NCBI GenBank assembly: GCA_007844125.1
Contig: CM017572.1
Coordinates: forward strand, 40,790,007-40,854,006
Direction: 5' to 3'
DNA from: Sinonovacula constricta
Lineage: Eukaryota; Mollusca; Bivalvia; Cardiida; Solecurtidae
DNA length: 64,000 bases
Shown piece after piece: positions 40,017 through 53,199 of the stretch; position 1 is the first letter of the stretch, and each line of letters opens with the position of its first letter. The notes under the pieces are model-generated. The model worked only from the letters and a program-made list of their open reading frames with translations, ran no database searches and was not told the origin of the DNA. The position numbers and the translations under genes are program-made.

Positions 40017-41255
40017 TGAAACTTGAAAAACAATATAACAATATATTAAAACAATATATTCATCGTTAAGTAGATTGATTGTTGCTAATAACATAGGAAA
40101 CACACTGTTCTCTGTTTTAAGCGATAAAGATACGTCAAGCCATGCAGACAATAAGTGATAAGAATAACCGATATAAATAAGCTATGCAACATACCATACA
40201 ACCATCGTCACCATAAACCATTCAGTAGTTCAACCGCCAAAGTTTTTGTCTTTTGTTAATTTTTGAAGTTTATCTCATGTACAAACTAGAGAAATTCTTT
40301 GACGCTATTTTATGCACGACAACAAGAACATAGTGTATATCTACGTATGGGGTTTTGTATTCCGTCTTGAGGAAATATATAAAAGACGACTATTATTGTA
40401 TACGTCGAATTTATAAGCAATCACTTCCAAAGAAATAATATGGAATAGTCATAGTCGCCTGGTGGCATCAAGTAAGTGTTACAAAAACAGAAGCTTTGAA
40501 TTTTCAATATCTGGTTTTTGTCACAATTTGTTAAAGCACCAAAAAAGAAAACAACAACATTTGCATGACATTTTGCCTTCTAATATTTTGTGTGAAACAT
40601 AATAAATTTAAAATATTTTTACACATGTTTCTGATCACACATTTTTTCAATAATACGCCTTATAAACTTTAGTTTTGTTAGAGATGAAGTAAAAATGTAG
40701 ACGTTAACAATGTTGCTTGAATAGAAAATTAATGTACGATTTCGAAGAAAATATATAATAAGGAATAAAAAAACACGGCGTGGAATGCATACCTTGTATT
40801 GTATTCGGTCGTGCTGTTCTCGTCAAGGAATTATCTTAAACTTTTCATGAAAATCATTATCATTTTTCCCCTTGGCCAACATTAAAATGACAATAACGTC
40901 TCGATACGCACACTCTAATAAATAGCAAAACGTAAGCAACATACACGTATATGTTAACGGATGTTTCTTGCCAAGGCAGTAAGGAAATGTGCCTGACAAC
41001 ATATTCTGTGTTATCTTAGATCATATATTGATTCATGCAGTTATATAAATTTTTTCATATTCCGTTAATAGGTAGTTGTTTGGTTCTGCCTTTTCAAGCC
41101 TAAACGTGTCATCGACACTGATTAAAGTGTATGAATACACAATGTAATTTCACCACTGTCATAATAAGGAACAGTTGGTTCTGTTTGCTTCATTAGGGTA
41201 AAAGGCGTTGTTGAGTTGTTTATCGTTTAGTATTTAAAAAACAACATTCATCAAC
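40017..41255. other. AT-rich spacer
   Basis: Nothing recognised. Confidence 0.4.
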
Positions 41256-41545
41256 ATTCCGACGCCGCGCCAGTCGATCTTTGCAGTTGTCATGACTTTT
41301 GGAATGATTTATTAAAACTGATGCCCCATAAAATGGCTATTCAAATTACAAAATTCCGCAGCAATTGTCGGGACTTTCGGTGTTGCACTTAATTAAAAGT
41401 CCTACCCACGTCCAGACAGCTCTTGATAACACATGTCGTAACGTCAAAAAATTAATAATTAATGTTCAAATAATTGAGGGGATTCTTTCTTTGCGATAAT
41501 GGCAAAAATTAAACATGCCGGCCACCAGATGGTGTGTTGACCTGA
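41256..41545. other. Possible single-copy conserved noncoding element
   Basis: GC-richer, non-repetitive sequence with several homeodomain-type cores (ATGATTTATTA, CACTTAATTAAAAG, AATTAATAATTAATG) and a CAGATGGTG E-box-like site. No frame and no second copy are seen. The call rests on composition and motif density. Confidence 0.3.
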
Positions 41546-42974
41546 CGAGTTGTTCGATCCTCGAAAATAATGGGAATGTTTTTTTTCAGTATTTCTTTTT
41601 TCGTTAAAATATTTTTTATCAGGATAAATATTATCACTGTAAGATACATTGCAAGATAACTATGTACTTAATACTTGCTTCGGTTAAGTATTATAATTCC
41701 TTCATGACACCTTAAAAATACTTTTTTTTAATTCAAACAAAAGCAACAATATAATTCAAAATATCTCATTATCAAACTTACATGATTCTTAATTTCATCC
41801 TTTCAATTTCACAACAATGCCGACAAATTATAACAAGATTAATTATATATGACATGCATAGATGGAATAAATCGATAAACTATATTTACATGTTCCATAG
41901 AAATACGCCATAAGTCAGGGCATATGCCTTTTTGGTCGCTAATGTATCTTGCTTTTATCATGTACACCATGTATTCGTATAAATAGAAGTTTTGATTTAA
42001 ATATTGTGACATGAAGATATGAGCCCATGTAGAGTTTGGTGTGAGAATCATATAAAGACTACGGCGATAACTTAGTTCGTCTAAAATAGTTCGGAAAAGA
42101 TAGGTTTTTGTGTCTTTGTTTTATCACTTTTAAGTTAGCACGCTTGCTTAACATGTCTGTATCTAAATCTAATGTAAGCTTATATTCTACATATCATACG
42201 AACCTTCCATATGGACTTTAAATTGTGTCATTCGCATATCCATTTATTTATTTAAACCTTTGTTTTTGCGGCTTAGTGGATTTAGTGCACTTGTCATGTT
42301 CTTCTCTACAAATTTACATTATAAATATGATTATTAAAACACATTACGAATTGTATCTCCCTACTTATAAGTGAAAGGGGTACACAAGTCGTGGCAAAAT
42401 AAGGCTCTCAATGTCATTCATTCAATAATATATGTTGTTTAAATACAATTAAAACAATTAAAATTCATACCATTCCTACCACAATCTTTGTATCTCCCTC
42501 CTTTCAATATATCTTCATACGAAACATATATTAATGAAACACATTTTGACCAGATATGCACGGTAAAAGACATTGGTTTCATCACTATGTTATCCTTATA
42601 AAACTTCAATATGCTTATAATAAGATATTGCATGGTTAAGCATGAGCTGACTGGATAAATATGAACCACAACATACGCAATATCTTCATAAGACTTGTTC
42701 TATATTTTATTTGTATGGGGTGTTCCTCTACAAACAATTATCTGCATGGCCCCCGTTATGACAAAAGCTGGGTCGTGCAATGAAACAAGTTGACAACAAC
42801 GAAAAATAATAAAACAATTGGTATGTTGATAACATTTGATTTCTTTTCGAAATAACCAAGCTGTGTTCTTGTATCTTGATAATAACCATTGTAATATTTC
42901 AGTTAATGCGAGTGATTTTGAAGAAATGCATTCTGGCATAAAAGTGTGTCGCTATGTCGAAGCAATGTCGAAAT
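41546..42974. other. AT-rich spacer
   Basis: Nothing recognised. Confidence 0.4.
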
Positions 42975-43400
42975 AACACCAAAAACTAATAGGGTCACGT
43001 GCCTCTGTCAATCAATGTTGTTTCGCTTCTACTGATATCATTGCTGATGAATTTACTAATTAATCAGTCTGTCATGCGACCCAAGATTTGTGGCATTTCC
43101 TCTAGGGCGCATAGGTCGCAACCAGATGCAAGATTTTGCATCTTCTAAATCCCCAAAAAATGCTCAAGCCACGAGTGATACTCTTCCATCTTGAATCACA
43201 ATGCAGAAGCTTTAGTATTCATTCAGTCAGTGTTAATACTCACGACCATGCATTTCGCTGTGTGTTCGAACGCCCATACAGATAAAGGCGTCTCTTTTAA
43301 GCACACAATTCTTTCTTAAATGGCATTTGTGTCATTTCCCAAACGAGCTCATTTGCGTGTTCTTTGGTTATAGAAAACATTCTACGCGGTGTTGATAGTT
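42975..43400. other. Possible conserved noncoding element with PBX-PREP site
   Basis: GC-richer than the flanks. CTGTCAATCA at 43005-43014 is the exact reverse complement of TGATTGACAG, eight bases after a CACGTG E-box (42996-43001 region). ACTAATTAATCAGTCTGTCATG follows shortly after. It does not align with block gamma apart from the motif. Confidence 0.35.
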
Positions 43401-44514
43401 GTTATTCTGCGTAAGACTAATATAAAAATATCCTAAACATGTCCTTTGACAAATTAAATGTCTTATTGCTTTCTTTACGTATGCTAGAAATTGTAAACTA
43501 GCTTTGCTGGGGTTTTACTGTTTCTTTTCTTTTCATAACGTTGTATTGGAAAATGAAATACACAAGGTGAAAGGCTTTTTGATTAAAATGTGAAGTTGAT
43601 CTTTAAGATGGAAACGGGTTTCGCATCAGCTGATACTGGTAAAAACTAAGAAATTTCGAGACACAAAAGTTTGCGATCATTAGAGACGTATTTAAGACAA
43701 GTTCCATGTCATACGTATATAATTTCAACAATATATTTTACATTTTTATCAACTAACTAAACTCATATAATATTTGTGTTTTAGATTGATAGTGTTTTAT
43801 TCTATTTAGTTAAGTGTGATAAGAGAATGTAATATTGTTTCTTTATTACACGATTTGTATTTAAAATATTGATATTCCCATGTTTCAATGTATGCTTAAT
43901 ACTATTAATGAAGTGAGATAGACTAACATAAAAGCACTGGAGGTATACTTTACACCAAATGGCAAGGCATTTCTAAAGAATTGTTTTCCAAGTGCATTCA
44001 ATGCATCATGCTTTATAATATTGGATACAATATTGTATACTGTATGAGACGTGTATGATTTTGTCCAGTAATATACACAATAAACAGCTTTGCCACTATA
44101 AAATTATGTATTTATTCTTATTTGAGAATTCAGTACAGAAATGGTATTGTGCTTATGATGTTTCTTTCTCATCTCTAAATGTACCCTTTAGCGTTATATA
44201 GTCTTTCGTCTTTCAAAAGACGTTTTGTTCTGTTAGTATACATATGAATCTGTGCAGTCACATATGTTAAGATGCGATATTGGGAAAAGTCATAAAAGGG
44301 ACTTATGAGAGAGACAATTTTATGGAATACGTAATCATTATATGCTTGAACGTTTCTTTAGTAACAATAAACATACTAAACTGGGATATTTATGATACAA
44401 GAAAATCACGTCTAACAAGATTTCGTGATGCAGTAAAATTCACATAAATGGCATCAACTAATTATAAAAAGAACTGGCGCCATGGGGTATCAAACAGACT
44501 TGTGTTTTGTTGTT
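43401..44514. other. AT-rich spacer
   Basis: Nothing recognised. Confidence 0.4.
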
Positions 44515-44680
44515 TTGTAGTGCAAATCTACCAACAGATATATTACCGACTTGCCTTGAGTTCGCAGATCTAGCGTTATAGTGCTCTCTGTTCCTGGTGC
44601 TTAATTGTTCTAAATAAAGGTAACTGTGCCCATCGACGGATTAAAGTAACCAGAGTATTTCTCAGTTCTGCTTTGTATTT
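44515..44680 (+). other. Set II block F, copy 1
   Basis: It aligns with 60388-60545 (best) and 52172-52320. The strongest stretch is GTAACTGTGCCCATCGACGG followed by ATTAAAGTAACCA, against the same with three differences in copy 3. GTGCAAATC lies at the left in all three. No open frame is kept. Confidence 0.6.
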
Positions 44681-46439
44681 AATGCTTCTAGCCACATCAA
44701 GAACACGTGAGTGGATAAGGTAAGGCCTGTTAACACCTGGAAGTAAGGAATTATGTCACGCAGTGCATTTTATTTCCAACAGTGGGCTAGAATATTTCTC
44801 CATTATTTTATAGTGCGGGTATCGATGCCTATACCCTAAGCCGACTGAAGATTTTGCATTCAAAAATTGTTTTAAAATAACATTAATTTTGACTTTATTC
44901 TGGAGTTTAAGACGCATAGTATATCATCTCATACTGCCGTTTATCACTCTGTTGAACCATGGTGCTGCAAGTCGGCTTGATTTCTTTTTAATGTAATATT
45001 TACTAACTGGAACCTTATTATAAACGGGGTGTAACAGCAGATGTTATAGGAATTGTACCGTAACAGTTTTAAAATGAAATTATACCCAATCGGGTAATTA
45101 TAAAAAACTGTTTTACAAATAGTCATTGTATCATTTTTACCATGTGTCACTGAAACATATTTTATAACATCTGTACAAGCTGTACGTTGGAGAAGACATT
45201 TCAGACCAATTTGAGTTTGTTTTGCATCATTGACACCATTTTAGGTGATCAATGGATATTATATGTTATAACTCAGAACTCATTACTTTGTTTGTGTTTT
45301 CGTTTGTCATTATTTATAATGATCATCCTTTTTCTGAAAGTGTATTACACCATTATTTATAAGACAAATTGATCCGCATTTTTGATATTTCTATGTTTTA
45401 TACGCTTAAGAACAAATAAAGAGATATGCATCGTTCCTTCATTTATAATTCGTATATTTATGTATTGTGCATTATTTATTATTTTATCTAATATAAAGTA
45501 AGCTGGGTTAATTCTTACGGATTACATTATGTTCCATATTACAAAATACTACAACAATTTTTTTAAAATAATTTCAGTCATATACCACTCAATGGTTTCA
45601 CTCAAAACTAAGAATAATAAATCATGAATTTGTCAAACTGATCAAATGTCTTAAGGAATTTGCGCAGTTTGTTTCTCTTTTAAGGTATTAATATGATAGA
45701 TTTACTTAGAGAGCATGTTTATGGTATTATATATAGCGGATAAAGCACGAGATCGTATACACATATCTTCTTATGTTTCTAGCAGCAATAATTCATATAT
45801 GTATGAAACGAAGTTTTAAGTCTAGAAACTGTTGACTGCCTTCGAGGTCAATAATAAGTATAATGAATATGATACATAAGAACGACATAAGCAAGACATG
45901 GTGCTATATGGTGCTATGAGTATTGTAATAAATGTTAACCTTTGACAAGACACATTACAAAGGTATTCATAAATCGCATTGAAGTACAAAAGTACAATAT
46001 AAGTCAGAGGAAAATACACTTTGCAATCCTAATATGATTATAAAAGATGATGTATATTACATACATAAGAGTTATGAAACAGCTTAATGCTAAACTACAG
46101 CTTGTGAAAATGTGCATTGTTCGATAACGTCCCACTAAATACAAACTATTTTATAACTGCCTGTGCTGTTTGAAGATTGCTGAGCAAATACATTTGAATT
46201 GGTTAATAAACGCTTCTTAAGTAGGGAAGTGGCATTTAACAATTTAGTTAATCTTCAAGTTATAAATATAGCTTTGTACTCGGTAGTTATGTCTTGTTTA
46301 AATAATTATGTCTTTCTTGAAAGACATCCAACAAACTTATTAAATATAGTGCAGCAACTTTATATATTATATTTTTTGTTCTTTCATATACAAAAAAAAA
46401 TGTTATTAATCTTCATTAAACACGGTTTAATTCAATTTA
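44681..46439. other. AT-rich spacer
   Basis: Nothing recognised. Confidence 0.4.
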
Positions 46440-46820
46440 AAATAATTTACGATATTTGAACCGGAACGCTTGGTAGTTAACCCGATGATGTGAATAGCCT
46501 CTTAATTCACAGCTTATCAAAGATTTGTGGATTTACAAGAAATATTATTACTTTCGGTTCAATGTTGTTCAAACAGCCTTTGCAGTTCTTATGCTAACAG
46601 ACGGATTAGATTCTATCTGAAAAATTAACAGGTGCAATTTATTAGTACAAATCTATTCCATCAAACTATGTATACTTATACTTAAAGAGAGAACGTACGG
46701 TCAGAAGCCGAATTCCAGTATCTTTGTGTAATCTAACCTACGCTTTATCACTTGCCTTATTTTAGTTTCACTCGAGCCATTTAAAGTTAACTAAATCTTT
46801 ATCAGGACCCTAATTATTTT
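46440..46820. other. Possible single-copy conserved noncoding element
   Basis: Moderately GC-richer, non-repetitive DNA without a frame. No second copy was found. The call is weak. Confidence 0.2.
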
Positions 46821-48994
46821 CGCAAATATTTATTGAAAACCTTTCACATTAGTATATTATTTGTCAAAGGAAGACCGTGGTTAAACAGTTTAACAAAAGT
46901 ATTGAAATTGACAAATACTACAGACAAGTTTCTCACAGCATGACATGTCTACCTAAACCTAAACGTAAACCATACTCACGAAATAATAGTTAATATAACA
47001 CAACAGTTAACACTACTGCATAGTATGATAAGATTCCCATTCGGAACATTTACAAACCGTTTTCCTTCAAGAACAATAAAGCCCCATTAATTTACAGAAG
47101 CTCCTTTCAAAAATGAAAATAATTTTGTGATTTGTTTCCGATAAATAGACTGTAAAATGCCACATCTACGCCGGGGCAAATACCATTCGACTTTTACACA
47201 CACTCCCTTTTAACTTTTAACATACACGTCACTTATGATTTACAACACTAGACAATCTAACATGTGCTTTACGATAAGGATCCCTGCTCGAAGGTTAGAC
47301 ACAAAGTAAATACAATATGACAAAATGCAATGTTGATAAGCTCTTCGTAAATCTTCCCGTCCCCTTGTTCAAATATGCATTATTTGCCACATGACAATTA
47401 CATAATACCTGCACCAATCTGTCAGGAACTTACTGGCTTATATGCCTTACAGTATAATGACCGAAAGGACTCTAGCCGCTTAATCTTCTCACCGAGACAA
47501 GTATGATACAAGGACATATCAGCTGTGCTGGCCCCTTAACTAGAATATTTAAAATAAACAAAATATGAAGACTGAATATTTGGACCAAAGAGAATGTCGA
47601 TTTTATTAATTTTAAAATGCTTACTTTTTAATTCATGTCCATTCTTCATATATTTTATTTCATTTTAATGATGAACTTGCGGATTTTTCATGATCACAAG
47701 ATGCCATGTATAAAACCCCGAAGATAAAACGTTTTCCTATCAAACGTAAATCAACACTAGAATATTTAGACCGTATTATTGACTCATTTGATCAACTTCT
47801 TGTAATTTGCCTTTAAAAAAGTAACTCATTCAATTACATTCCTCCTTAAATCGGCTTGTATTTTCTGTTATTTTCCGCATTGTTTTGATTATTTTTAAAC
47901 GCATTTTAAATGCATAATCATCGACGCCTGTATAGTTAATTTGCTGACATAATTTCTATTCTCATGAGAGTCAATAATATCCGTCAGAGGTAAATCAAAT
48001 ATGCGGCTTATTTATGTTAGTTTATCATTACCATGGGTCGTTTATATTGGTAAGCAAGTGCAGAACCTAGGGCATGTATTACATAAATATTTGTTTATTG
48101 TCACTAGCATGTATGGCATTTTATAAAGAGTAAAAATGTTTAAATAATATGAATAAAAATTATGCCATTGCCAAATGAATCTATAATAGCAATTTTATTC
48201 ACAAATAAGTAAGTGCATAATTTCGCTTTTCATATCAAGGTATCATTAATTATACCAAACATAACAATGTGGATGTTTCAACGAATATCGACAAACATCG
48301 TCAAGTGGAATAAATATTTTGATACATTTACATCCTTTCAACCTATTTCTCAGTAAGCGTCGTGTAACAAGATATATACGTCAATTAAGCTTCAAGTGAA
48401 ACGGCAAAACTACACAAACATGTTATGCTCTTATTTTGTAACATTTATTATTCCTATGGGGTCGAACTTAAGAGTTTATTTTTATGTGTTTGTGTTTATG
48501 TGTACGGAATGTCACGCAATGCGTTTTGATGTTCTAGTTTAAAAGCAGGGGTTGTAAAAGTACAAAAATATTACAAAAACACTCGAATACCATTATGCGT
48601 GGGGTTTTTTCAACATAAAGTGGAATAAATCATTCTTACTGACAAGAAAATTTACATGTGTCTTGCGACAAAGAGGAATCTCGATTCTTGTGTCGTTTGT
48701 TAACATGTAACTAGAAATACAATTAAAACCACATGTACTTATTATAACAGCATTTTGAACTAATTGAAGGATAAATATATTTAGATCAAGTAGTGTTGTT
48801 TTGGTGCATATAGCTTAAGACCATGCCTTCACAACACTTTAGCTGTCAAGTTATAAAAAACACTTTTTCATTTTCACAGAAGCCAATAAAGCTAAAATGT
48901 AGACCAAAAAAAACTTCTTAAGACACTACCGCATGCGAGGCTTATAAACATGTCATACATACAAAAATGTAGAAAGCTATATCGAATAGCTTCA
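46821..48994. other. Spacer, nothing firm
   Basis: AT-rich. 47270-47540 is GC-richer but was not matched to any other segment. Confidence 0.35.
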
Positions 48995-49165
48995 TACAAA
49001 GTGACTGCATTTTGCATAACTGTGTCCATAACGCCCCTCTTAATGCTTGGTGTTACATAACGTAAGGCATTGCTTGAAGACTCCCGAGCAAGGATTTATA
49101 TTTTATTGCCTCGTAAATTTTCTTTAGACAGGGTATTAAACGGATAAGCATACGAGTTACAGTAC
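48995..49165 (+). other. Set II block D, copy 1 (partial)
   Basis: It aligns with the right-hand half of D2 and D3: CATAACGCCCCTCTTAATG, then GAGCAAGGATTTATATTTT and ATTGCCTCGTAAA (about 49086-49117). This is almost identical to D3 at 54711-54744. The left half of D is not recognisable here. Confidence 0.6.
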
Positions 49166-49427
49166 ATAACAAACTCAGTTCCACACTTTTAAACCTCAAA
49201 GTGCTATCGGAGCCTATGCTTTAGTCTACTGAGATTGCTATTTCTGACAACTGTCTAATTATTATGACTTCTCGATCGAAATTCCCAAATATCCAGAAGG
49301 ACCAAAAGCACATAGGGATAAATTGACTGTGTTTCGGAACCGTTTGGTGAAACGGGATTTTTCATCTGAAATACTAGTATCCTAGTATGTGCCTTATTGG
49401 GACTATTTGTGAGTTTCGAACATGCTA

Positions 49428-50078
49428 TTAAGAATATATAAGACAAAGTCCTATGAGCATTGCAACCTATACAAATAGTGAAATGACACAGGACCAAGGT
49501 AATCAAATGCATGCCAAATATAAAAGTGAGAACAAATCTGTGATGAGTCATTTAACAATAAGAGCAAACCCGACAGTTACGGCCTCGGAACGGTCAGTCG
49601 GCAATATGGACCAACTGGAGTGTTTAAACCCGTTTAACAGAGCTCTAACCTCGCACTTTCAGGTGGGTTTCTCGAATGCAAGCAATGCAAAGAAAACCGA
49701 TCCATTTGAATAAGTGTCCAAGCACTGACGTTTTGTTTGCAAAGCTATGACGAAAGAAGTTACGTCTTTGAAAAATGATGTCCACATAGTGTTTAAAGAG
49801 AGATAGGTATTATTTCGATTAGAATACCTACACAAAACGTTAATAGTAAATGAAATTAAATTTCTGAATAAAGAAAAAAATGGCCAGAGAAGAGTAAATG
49901 GTTGTAGCATCCTGTTCATGCGGAGATGGAATTGAGGAACCTAAGTCCAATGTCCATCAAAGGAAATACACGTAAAACTCCTTATAGGATGAATTAAATG
50001 ACAACATAGATTACATGCACGGGGAGATTTTTTACGACCGCCACACTGCGCAAGTAACATTGTTGTGATCATGAATAG
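49428..50078 (+). mobile_element. Repeat family M, full copy M3
   Basis: Runs from TTAAGAATATATAAGACAAA to GTTGTGATCATGAATAGG, about 650 bases, with all family landmarks. Its right end is joined directly to the left end of another M fragment at 50079, a head-to-tail junction. Open frames on both strands are family features, not genes. Confidence 0.85.
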
Positions 50079-50215
50079 GAATATATAAAACAAAGTCCTA
50101 TGAGCATTGCAACATATACAAAAATTGAAACGACAAAGGACCAAGGTATTCAAATGCACGCCAAATGTAAAAGTGAGAACAAATCTGTGATGAGTCATTT
50201 AACAATAAGAGCAAA
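50079..50215 (+). mobile_element. Repeat family M, 5' fragment in tandem with M3
   Basis: Starts GAATATATAAAACAAAGTCC and follows M for about 137 bases to CATTTAACAATAAGAGCAAA, where similarity stops. Confidence 0.8.
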
Positions 50216-50328
50216 GTGTTAACAGTCTGTTTACACCTAACTAACTACATTCATTACTTGGCCGTTGTTATTGTCAATATATGTAGTATATATTTAGTTT
50301 TAAGCTTGTGTGTTAAATTGATTCACAG

Positions 50329-50458
50329 TGGGAGGTGTGTAGTTAGGTTTGTGCGACTGGACACAGCCTCAGACTGCAGTTCTATCAGGAAAGACTTGGG
50401 GATAAGATTTGCTTACGCTGACACTGGCGAGGTAGTCAGGCATATGCATGAATTGTGA
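50329..50458 (+). CDS. Candidate terminal coding exon, unrecognised protein
   Basis: ATTGATTCACAG ends in AG at 50327-50328. One base then completes a codon, and 42 further codons run to a TGA at 50456-50458. The product starts GRCVVRFVRLDTASDCSSIR and ends IRFAYADTGEVVRHMHEL. GC and residue mix are much more protein-like than the AT-driven frames elsewhere in the window. A 3' untranslated stretch with AATAAA at 50757-50762 follows, as expected of a last exon. No upstream exon could be tied to it, and I do not recognise the family. It could also be a relic of a retroposed gene. Acceptor quality is only moderate. Confidence 0.4.
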
Positions 50459-50756
50459 CTTCTTGTTTTCATGACATAGATAGATTTATTTCGGCATAAG
50501 GAAAATACAAGGATTGACATACAATTCATTTGTACAGCATAAAAGGAAGAATTGCTATAGGATAACACAAAAAGTGCCTGCACTTATTTCCATTGACCTC
50601 TTCGCTATGACATTTGTGTGTTTTAAACACAAATTAAGTGCTCAATTTCACAACATGCTATTATTTCGAAGGAGGGGCTCTACATGCCATTTTAATGCAT
50701 TTAGTCGCCTGCTTGCCATTGTATTGCTTAATTTCAGATAAATATATATTCTTTGT

Positions 50757-50762
50757 AATAAA
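50757..50762 (+). promoter_or_regulatory. Poly(A) signal AATAAA, candidate
   Basis: AATAAA about 300 bases after the TGA of the candidate terminal exon. In AT-rich DNA this hexamer is common, so it only supports the exon weakly. Confidence 0.3.
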
Positions 50763-51244
50763 CAAACACCAATATACATGTTATGTTTAAATTCATTTAT
50801 TTGTTTTAAACGTTTTAGACAGGATTGTGTTGTGGAATTTTTACATTCTTGATATGATATATAAAAATTAATGGTATTATAATCAATATGCATCTTTATA
50901 AAACTATGTTGCATATACTTAAATTTATAAAAAAATATTCACCATATAATTTACCTTAGCTTTGTCTTTACATTAAATGAGTAATACGGTTGAATTATCA
51001 AGTCTTAAGAATCGTTGTCTTTTAAATTGTGCTTTTTGTTATTGTTTTTTTATTTACTAAACATAACTCTACTTTAGCTGATGCTTATCATATATCAATA
51101 CACGAATGCCCATTTCAAATTTTGCAATTAGAAATGTCATACTCACTCTAGTTAGGTGATAAAAAGAGGTTCACTTATTTTTCTTGAGGCGATATAAGAA
51201 TGCCTATAAATAAAAGTCTTGTCTTGTATGTATATAATTGACAT
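50763..51244. other. AT-rich spacer
   Basis: Nothing recognised. Confidence 0.4.
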
Positions 51245-51445
51245 TTACCGGTTTTAACTTCCGATGCTTGCGCTTGCTGATAATCTGATGTTGTTGTTTT
51301 CTGTTGTTAAGTTATGTCTTGTTTATTTTCTTGCTGTCTTTTGTCACTTTTATATATACCACGTCTGCCTTTGTCTAAAGGAAGTTCAGATTTAAATATC
51401 AGTGGTAATTCTTATAGGACATTGTCTTATTTTGTAAAGTTGTTT
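51245..51445 (-). mobile_element. Repeat family N, degraded fragment (inverted)
   Basis: ACGTCTGCCTTTGTCTAAAG, TTTAAATATCAGTGGTAATT and ATAGGACATTGTCTTATTTT match the inverted N left end at 39945-40016. The rest is badly decayed. Confidence 0.55.
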
Positions 51446-51651
51446 TTCAAAGTGATACATAGTAATTTCCCTTGAACGCAATCAATGTAACTTAAATCTT
51501 AACCATGCTTTGTGTTACTATTTCTGTTCTTTAGATGAAACTCAGTGTTCATTGAAACTTGTCATCAAGTAGTTATCTGTGTTGCGACAGAAACAGTTTG
51601 TTATCTTCCTGACTTCTACATACTGTTTACATTTTCTTCTTCATTCGAATC

Positions 51652-51745
51652 GACGGACACAATGGTTTGTTTCTTGGAAATGTTTACGGCCGCTTTCTAG
51701 CATTTAGCGGGTTTTTTCCAAACGCTATTATAAATGTCATTATTA
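51652..51745 (+). other. Set II block E, copy 1 (short)
   Basis: GGCCGCTT and AAACGC occur 24 bases apart, the same spacing as in E3 (57772-57810 region). ATGT-ATT follows, and GGACACAATG precedes. Similarity outside this is weak. Confidence 0.45.
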
Positions 51746-52171
51746 ATTAATCACTCACCACTATATTAATGACATCTGTCTTATTATGGAAATGGACACG
51801 TTCTTGTTATTTGATTGTCTTCTAAAAGAGGCTGGGGGTTTAGGTTTACTTATCCGAATATCATTTAACAAAAAAATGATGCTGTGATTTAAAAAAAACG
51901 GTCGTTTAGTGATTTTAACATATAATATGCAAAAAAAGAATGATTATTTGATGGTACTATTTCTACACCCTTTAAACAAGTATTTATATCGCACATCCTT
52001 TACTTCTCCTACCATCAAGTAAGCATAACCGACTTTATAGTCAACAACAACATAGTTCTGTGTCTAAATAGATCTTCTATTACATATAAACAAGAATTAA
52101 ATGCGATTTGAAGAAACATAAGATAATATTCAAGAAAAATGATATAGAATAGTTTTTTATGGTTATGCAAA

Positions 52172-52320
52172 GTTCGGTGCAAATCAACAAATAGGTATTT
52201 AACCCGATCTACCCTAAGCTTCTTTATCCATTGCTGTAGAGATTTATCTCTGTACCTGGCGTGATAGTGTTCTGAAGGAACATTAGTGCGACCAGGGATG
52301 GTTTCAAATCACCACATGGT
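52172..52320 (+). other. Set II block F, copy 2
   Basis: It aligns with F3 (60388-60545): GGTGCAAATCAACAAATAGG, TTTATCCATTGCTG and CTGTACCTGGCGTGATAGTG. The GTAACTGTGCCCATC stretch of F1/F3 is poorly kept here. Confidence 0.5.
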
Positions 52321-53199
52321 ACCCTTTCTAGATATTGTTAACGCACACAACCTTACTTAAACACATGGTTGTGATTTAAGACACCAGAGTAAGTCCGCTA
52401 TGGAGCTTTTATGTGTTTTTTTCTAAACAGGTACGTTAAAATGGTATAAGATTCTATTCAAATAATATGACGAGACAAACTACAGAATGGTTCTTTTATT
52501 TTAAGTTTCATATGACGATGTATATAATTTGATAATGATATATCTACTTTAATAAATATCTACACAAATATAGATTTCACTATAAATTTATTTGATTTAG
52601 AGAATAAATACGACATTGTTTTGCATAAATGTAACTTAATTATTTAAGTGATTATTGCAAGAAAATTATCATTCAAAATAGAAAGTCCTACCATTTTATG
52701 TACAAATCGCATTTAACTATTTAATTCCTTATAAACTAGATAGGTTCTTTAACAACAGATGCACTAGAAAACTATAAATATCAATTATATTTTCTTCCTA
52801 GAAAATAAAGAGACTATTGGCAACATGTAAGAATGTCGCTCAGTCAAACATTGACCATTTTAAAATATTGAATGTTATTCATCAAAACATGATTTTAGGA
52901 TAAAATATATTTTCGTCGCTTATTTTATACCAATTATCAATGAAATGCATCTTGTCTCCCCACCCCTCTTTGTGTTATCTTTGTGTTTTTTCTATGATTT
53001 GGAGTATTAAGGGTATACAATAATATCATTTGTATCCGCATAAATAGTAAAACAAGACCGGTAATTACAACTGATGAAAAATAGAAAAATATTGATATGT
53101 TTAATGTGACATGAAAGCGTACGAATCTTACTACAATGACTGCATCAGGCTATTTTATCATTTGCTTACATCTGCCGAGCAATTAAAACAATCTGGTAT
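52321..53199. other. AT-rich spacer
   Basis: Nothing recognised. Confidence 0.4.

Noticed and set aside
49453..49713. Similar proteins encoded at 22.1, 24.5, 49.5 and 57.4 kb (ERSVGNMD-containing)
   Set aside because: All lie inside repeat family M. The similarity follows from DNA repeats, with frames broken at different points and antisense frames equally long.
49941..50198. Minus-strand frames containing THHRFVLTFTFG at 50.0 and (plus strand) 57.5 kb
   Set aside because: These are antisense reading of family M; the same reasoning applies.
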